From Bog-756 sp963776225 (GTDB taxonomy: Bacteria > Actinomycetota > Acidimicrobiia > Acidimicrobiales > RAAP-2): a stretch of 64,000 nucleotides of DNA. The position numbers were made by a program, and so were the translations under genes. Positions 62,724 through 64,000 of the stretch are shown here, piece by piece. Location of the stretch: the NCBI GenBank assembly GCA_963776225.1, contig CAVZLL010000004.1, positions 1,178,001 through 1,242,000 on the forward strand. Reading direction: 5' to 3'. Numbering within the stretch: the first letter of the stretch is position 1; every line of letters starts with the position of its first letter. The notes below the pieces were generated by a model. That model ran no database searches. It was not told where the DNA came from and was given only the letters and a program-made list of their open reading frames with translations.

Positions 62724-63716
62724 TCAACCGCCCCCCGGCCGGCCGGTCGGGAAGAGCGCCGACAGCAGTCGGTCGGCTGCCTCGTAGGGGTCGACCGTAC
62801 CGTTCGAGAGCTCGGTCAGCGTCGTGGCGAATCGGTCGGCGGCGAGCAGGTCGTCGATCTCCTGTTCGACCAGCGCGAGCAGGATCTGGCGGAACTCGCG
62901 TGCGAGCCGCCGTCGGCGGCGCTCCTCCAGGGTACCGTCCGCGAGGAGCGACGACCGGTGCTCGGCGATGGCGGTCCACACCTCCTCGACCCCGTCACCG
63001 GTGGCGGCCACCGTCTCGACGATCGGCGGGCGCCAGGTGCCGAGCTGGGTGAGGTCGAGCATGAGCTCGAGGTCGCGGCGCGTCTCGCGCGCACCCGGAC
63101 GGTCGGCCTTGTTGATCACGAACAGATCGGCGATCTCGAGGAGACCTGCCTTGTTCGCCTGGATCGCGTCGCCCCAGCCGGGGTTGACCACCACGATGGT
63201 GGTGTCGGTCGCTGCGGCGACCGACACCTCCTGCTGGCCGACCCCGACCGTCTCGACCAGCACCACCGGGACCCCCACCGCGGAGAGCACCCGGATCGCG
63301 TCGGGCACCGCCACGGTCAGGCCTCCCAGGTGGCCGCGGGTGGCCATCGAGCGGATGTAGACCTTCTCGTCGTGGGCGTGGTCCTGCATCCGGACCCGGT
63401 CGCCGAGGATCGCCCCACCGGAGAACGGCGACGAGGGGTCGACGGCCAGCACCGCCACCCGGTCGCTCCCGTCGAGGCCACGGGTGCGTGCCTGGTCGAT
63501 GAGCCGGTCGGTGAGGGTCGACTTGCCCGAGCCGGGGGCGCCGGTGATCCCGACCGTGTAGGCCTGCCGTTGCTCGCGGTAGGCGAGCCCGGCAACCGCA
63601 CGCGATGGGGGGCCGCCCCGTTCGACCATCGAGAGGAGACGGGGCAGGGCCACCCGGTCGCCATTGCGGGCGGCCTCGAACAGGACGGTGGGATCGGAGG
63701 GTTTCGGGCCGGGCAC
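62724..63716 (-). CDS. meaB: Methylmalonyl-CoA mutase-associated GTPase MeaB
   Basis: 330 residues. Walker A ITGAPGSGKSTLTDRLI, then VLAVDPSSPFSGGAILGDRV, IRSMATRGHLGGLTVAVPDA, VLVETVGVGQQEVSVAAATD and VINKADRPGARETRRDLELM. This is the ArgK/MeaB G protein that protects and reloads adenosylcobalamin-dependent mutases. It implies a methylmalonyl-CoA mutase elsewhere, which would use propionyl-CoA from the degradation cluster. Confidence 0.95.
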   Translation of the reverse strand: MPGPKPSDPTVLFEAARNGDRVALPRLLSMVERGGPPSRAVAGLAYREQRQAYTVGITGAPGSGKSTLTDRLIDQARTRGLDGSDRVAVLAVDPSSPFSGGAILGDRVRMQDHAHDEKVYIRSMATRGHLGGLTVAVPDAIRVLSAVGVPVVLVETVGVGQQEVSVAAATDTTIVVVNPGWGDAIQANKAGLLEIADLFVINKADRPGARETRRDLELMLDLTQLGTWRPPIVETVAATGDGVEEVWTAIAEHRSSLLADGTLEERRRRRLAREFRQILLALVEQEIDDLLAADRFATTLTELSNGTVDPYEAADRLLSALFPTGRPGGG

Positions 63717-63750
63717 GGGCAGCCGAGGATACCCGGGGTGGTCCGGGGGG

Positions 63751-64000
63751 TCAGGCCCGGACGACGCTTGCGCCGAGGGAGTTGAGCTTGCGGTCGAAGT
63801 CCTCGTAGCCGCGGTCGACGTGGTGGGCGTCGGCGATCACCGTCTCGCCGTCGGCCGCCAACCCGGCCAGCACCAGCGCCGCCCCGGCCCGGACGTCGAA
63901 TGCCCGCACCGGGGCCCCCGACAGCCGCTCGACCCCGCGGACCACCGCGTGATGGCCCTCGGTCCGCACGTCGGCCCCCATCCGGCGCAGCTCCTCGACG
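63751..64000 (-). CDS. murA: UDP-N-acetylglucosamine 1-carboxyvinyltransferase, C-terminal part
   Basis: Partial: the gene enters from the right edge, so only the last 82 codons are seen. The end VRAFDVRAGAALVLAGLAAD followed by VDRGYEDFDRKLNSLGASVV is the EPSP-synthase-fold C-terminus of MurA. MurA starts peptidoglycan synthesis by joining phosphoenolpyruvate to UDP-GlcNAc. It sits 34 bases upstream of meaB on the same strand. Confidence 0.93.
   Translation of the reverse strand, partial: VEELRRMGADVRTEGHHAVVRGVERLSGAPVRAFDVRAGAALVLAGLAADGETVIADAHHVDRGYEDFDRKLNSLGASVVRA

Overview
The window is high-GC DNA (roughly 70% by eye) with many GTG starts, strong GGAGG-type ribosome binding sites and many secreted proteins. 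The mix of genes points to an actinobacterium, most likely of the class Acidimicrobiia: Gly-Tyr-Trp-Leu-Val propeller repeats, G1 (eqolisin) peptidases, a PspC-type sensor kinase, a SepX/GlpR-like protein, F420-type and CoA-degradation genes. The class assignment is an inference from gene content, not from a marker gene.

Layout. 1-24.4 kb is rich in exported and surface proteins: two eqolisin-type acid peptidases (one fused to a six-unit propeller-like repeat), a PQQ-like propeller protein with Ig-like tails, an arylsulfotransferase-like protein, a phosphoesterase, a beta-helix/IPT protein and a decayed Ig-repeat protein. Among them lie a Crp-type regulator, an MMPL transporter, an MFS protein with a cyclic-nucleotide domain, two SRPBCC proteins, a hotdog thioesterase and an 81-residue protein made of 23 Ser-x-x triplets. 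24.4-26.7 kb is a small scrap-heap next to a tRNA-Arg(CCU): a broken response regulator, two transposase tails and a lipoprotein, bounded by a 28-bp imperfect direct repeat. 26.8-29.9 kb holds a PspC/NarL-type two-component system with small PspC and DUF1707 proteins. 30-37.7 kb carries housekeeping and catabolic enzymes (alcohol dehydrogenase, ABC exporter, old-yellow-enzyme reductase, CysQ-like phosphatase, D-aminoacylase-type amidohydrolase), many of them split by single-base frameshifts.

39.3-48.8 kb is a coherent CoA-ester degradation cluster: on the minus strand an acyl-CoA dehydrogenase, a CoA transferase, two MaoC-like hydratase subunits, a second acyl-CoA dehydrogenase and an MFS transporter; divergently on the plus strand an HMG-CoA-synthase-like/OB-fold protein and a thiolase. 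It resembles the mycobacterial sterol side-chain (igr) set of FadE28/29, ChsH1/H2 and Ltp2. 48.8-54.2 kb is mixed (haem-oxygenase-like diiron protein, SepX/GlpR-like protein, ABC ATPase, YchF, EthD-like and carboxymuconolactone decarboxylase-like proteins).

54.3-59.1 kb is an assimilatory sulfur operon: cysH, a siroheme sulfite reductase, and, overlapping it by ATGA, an FrhB/FpoF-like F420 oxidoreductase with two 4Fe-4S motifs; a precorrin-2 dehydrogenase for siroheme is divergent. Together they suggest an F420H2-driven sulfite reductase, which is the most interesting system seen here. The window closes with galT, trehalose synthase, meaB and the C-terminal part of murA.

Several well conserved genes need one to five frame changes to read through. 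I annotate each as one stitched gene and treat assembly indels as the likeliest cause.
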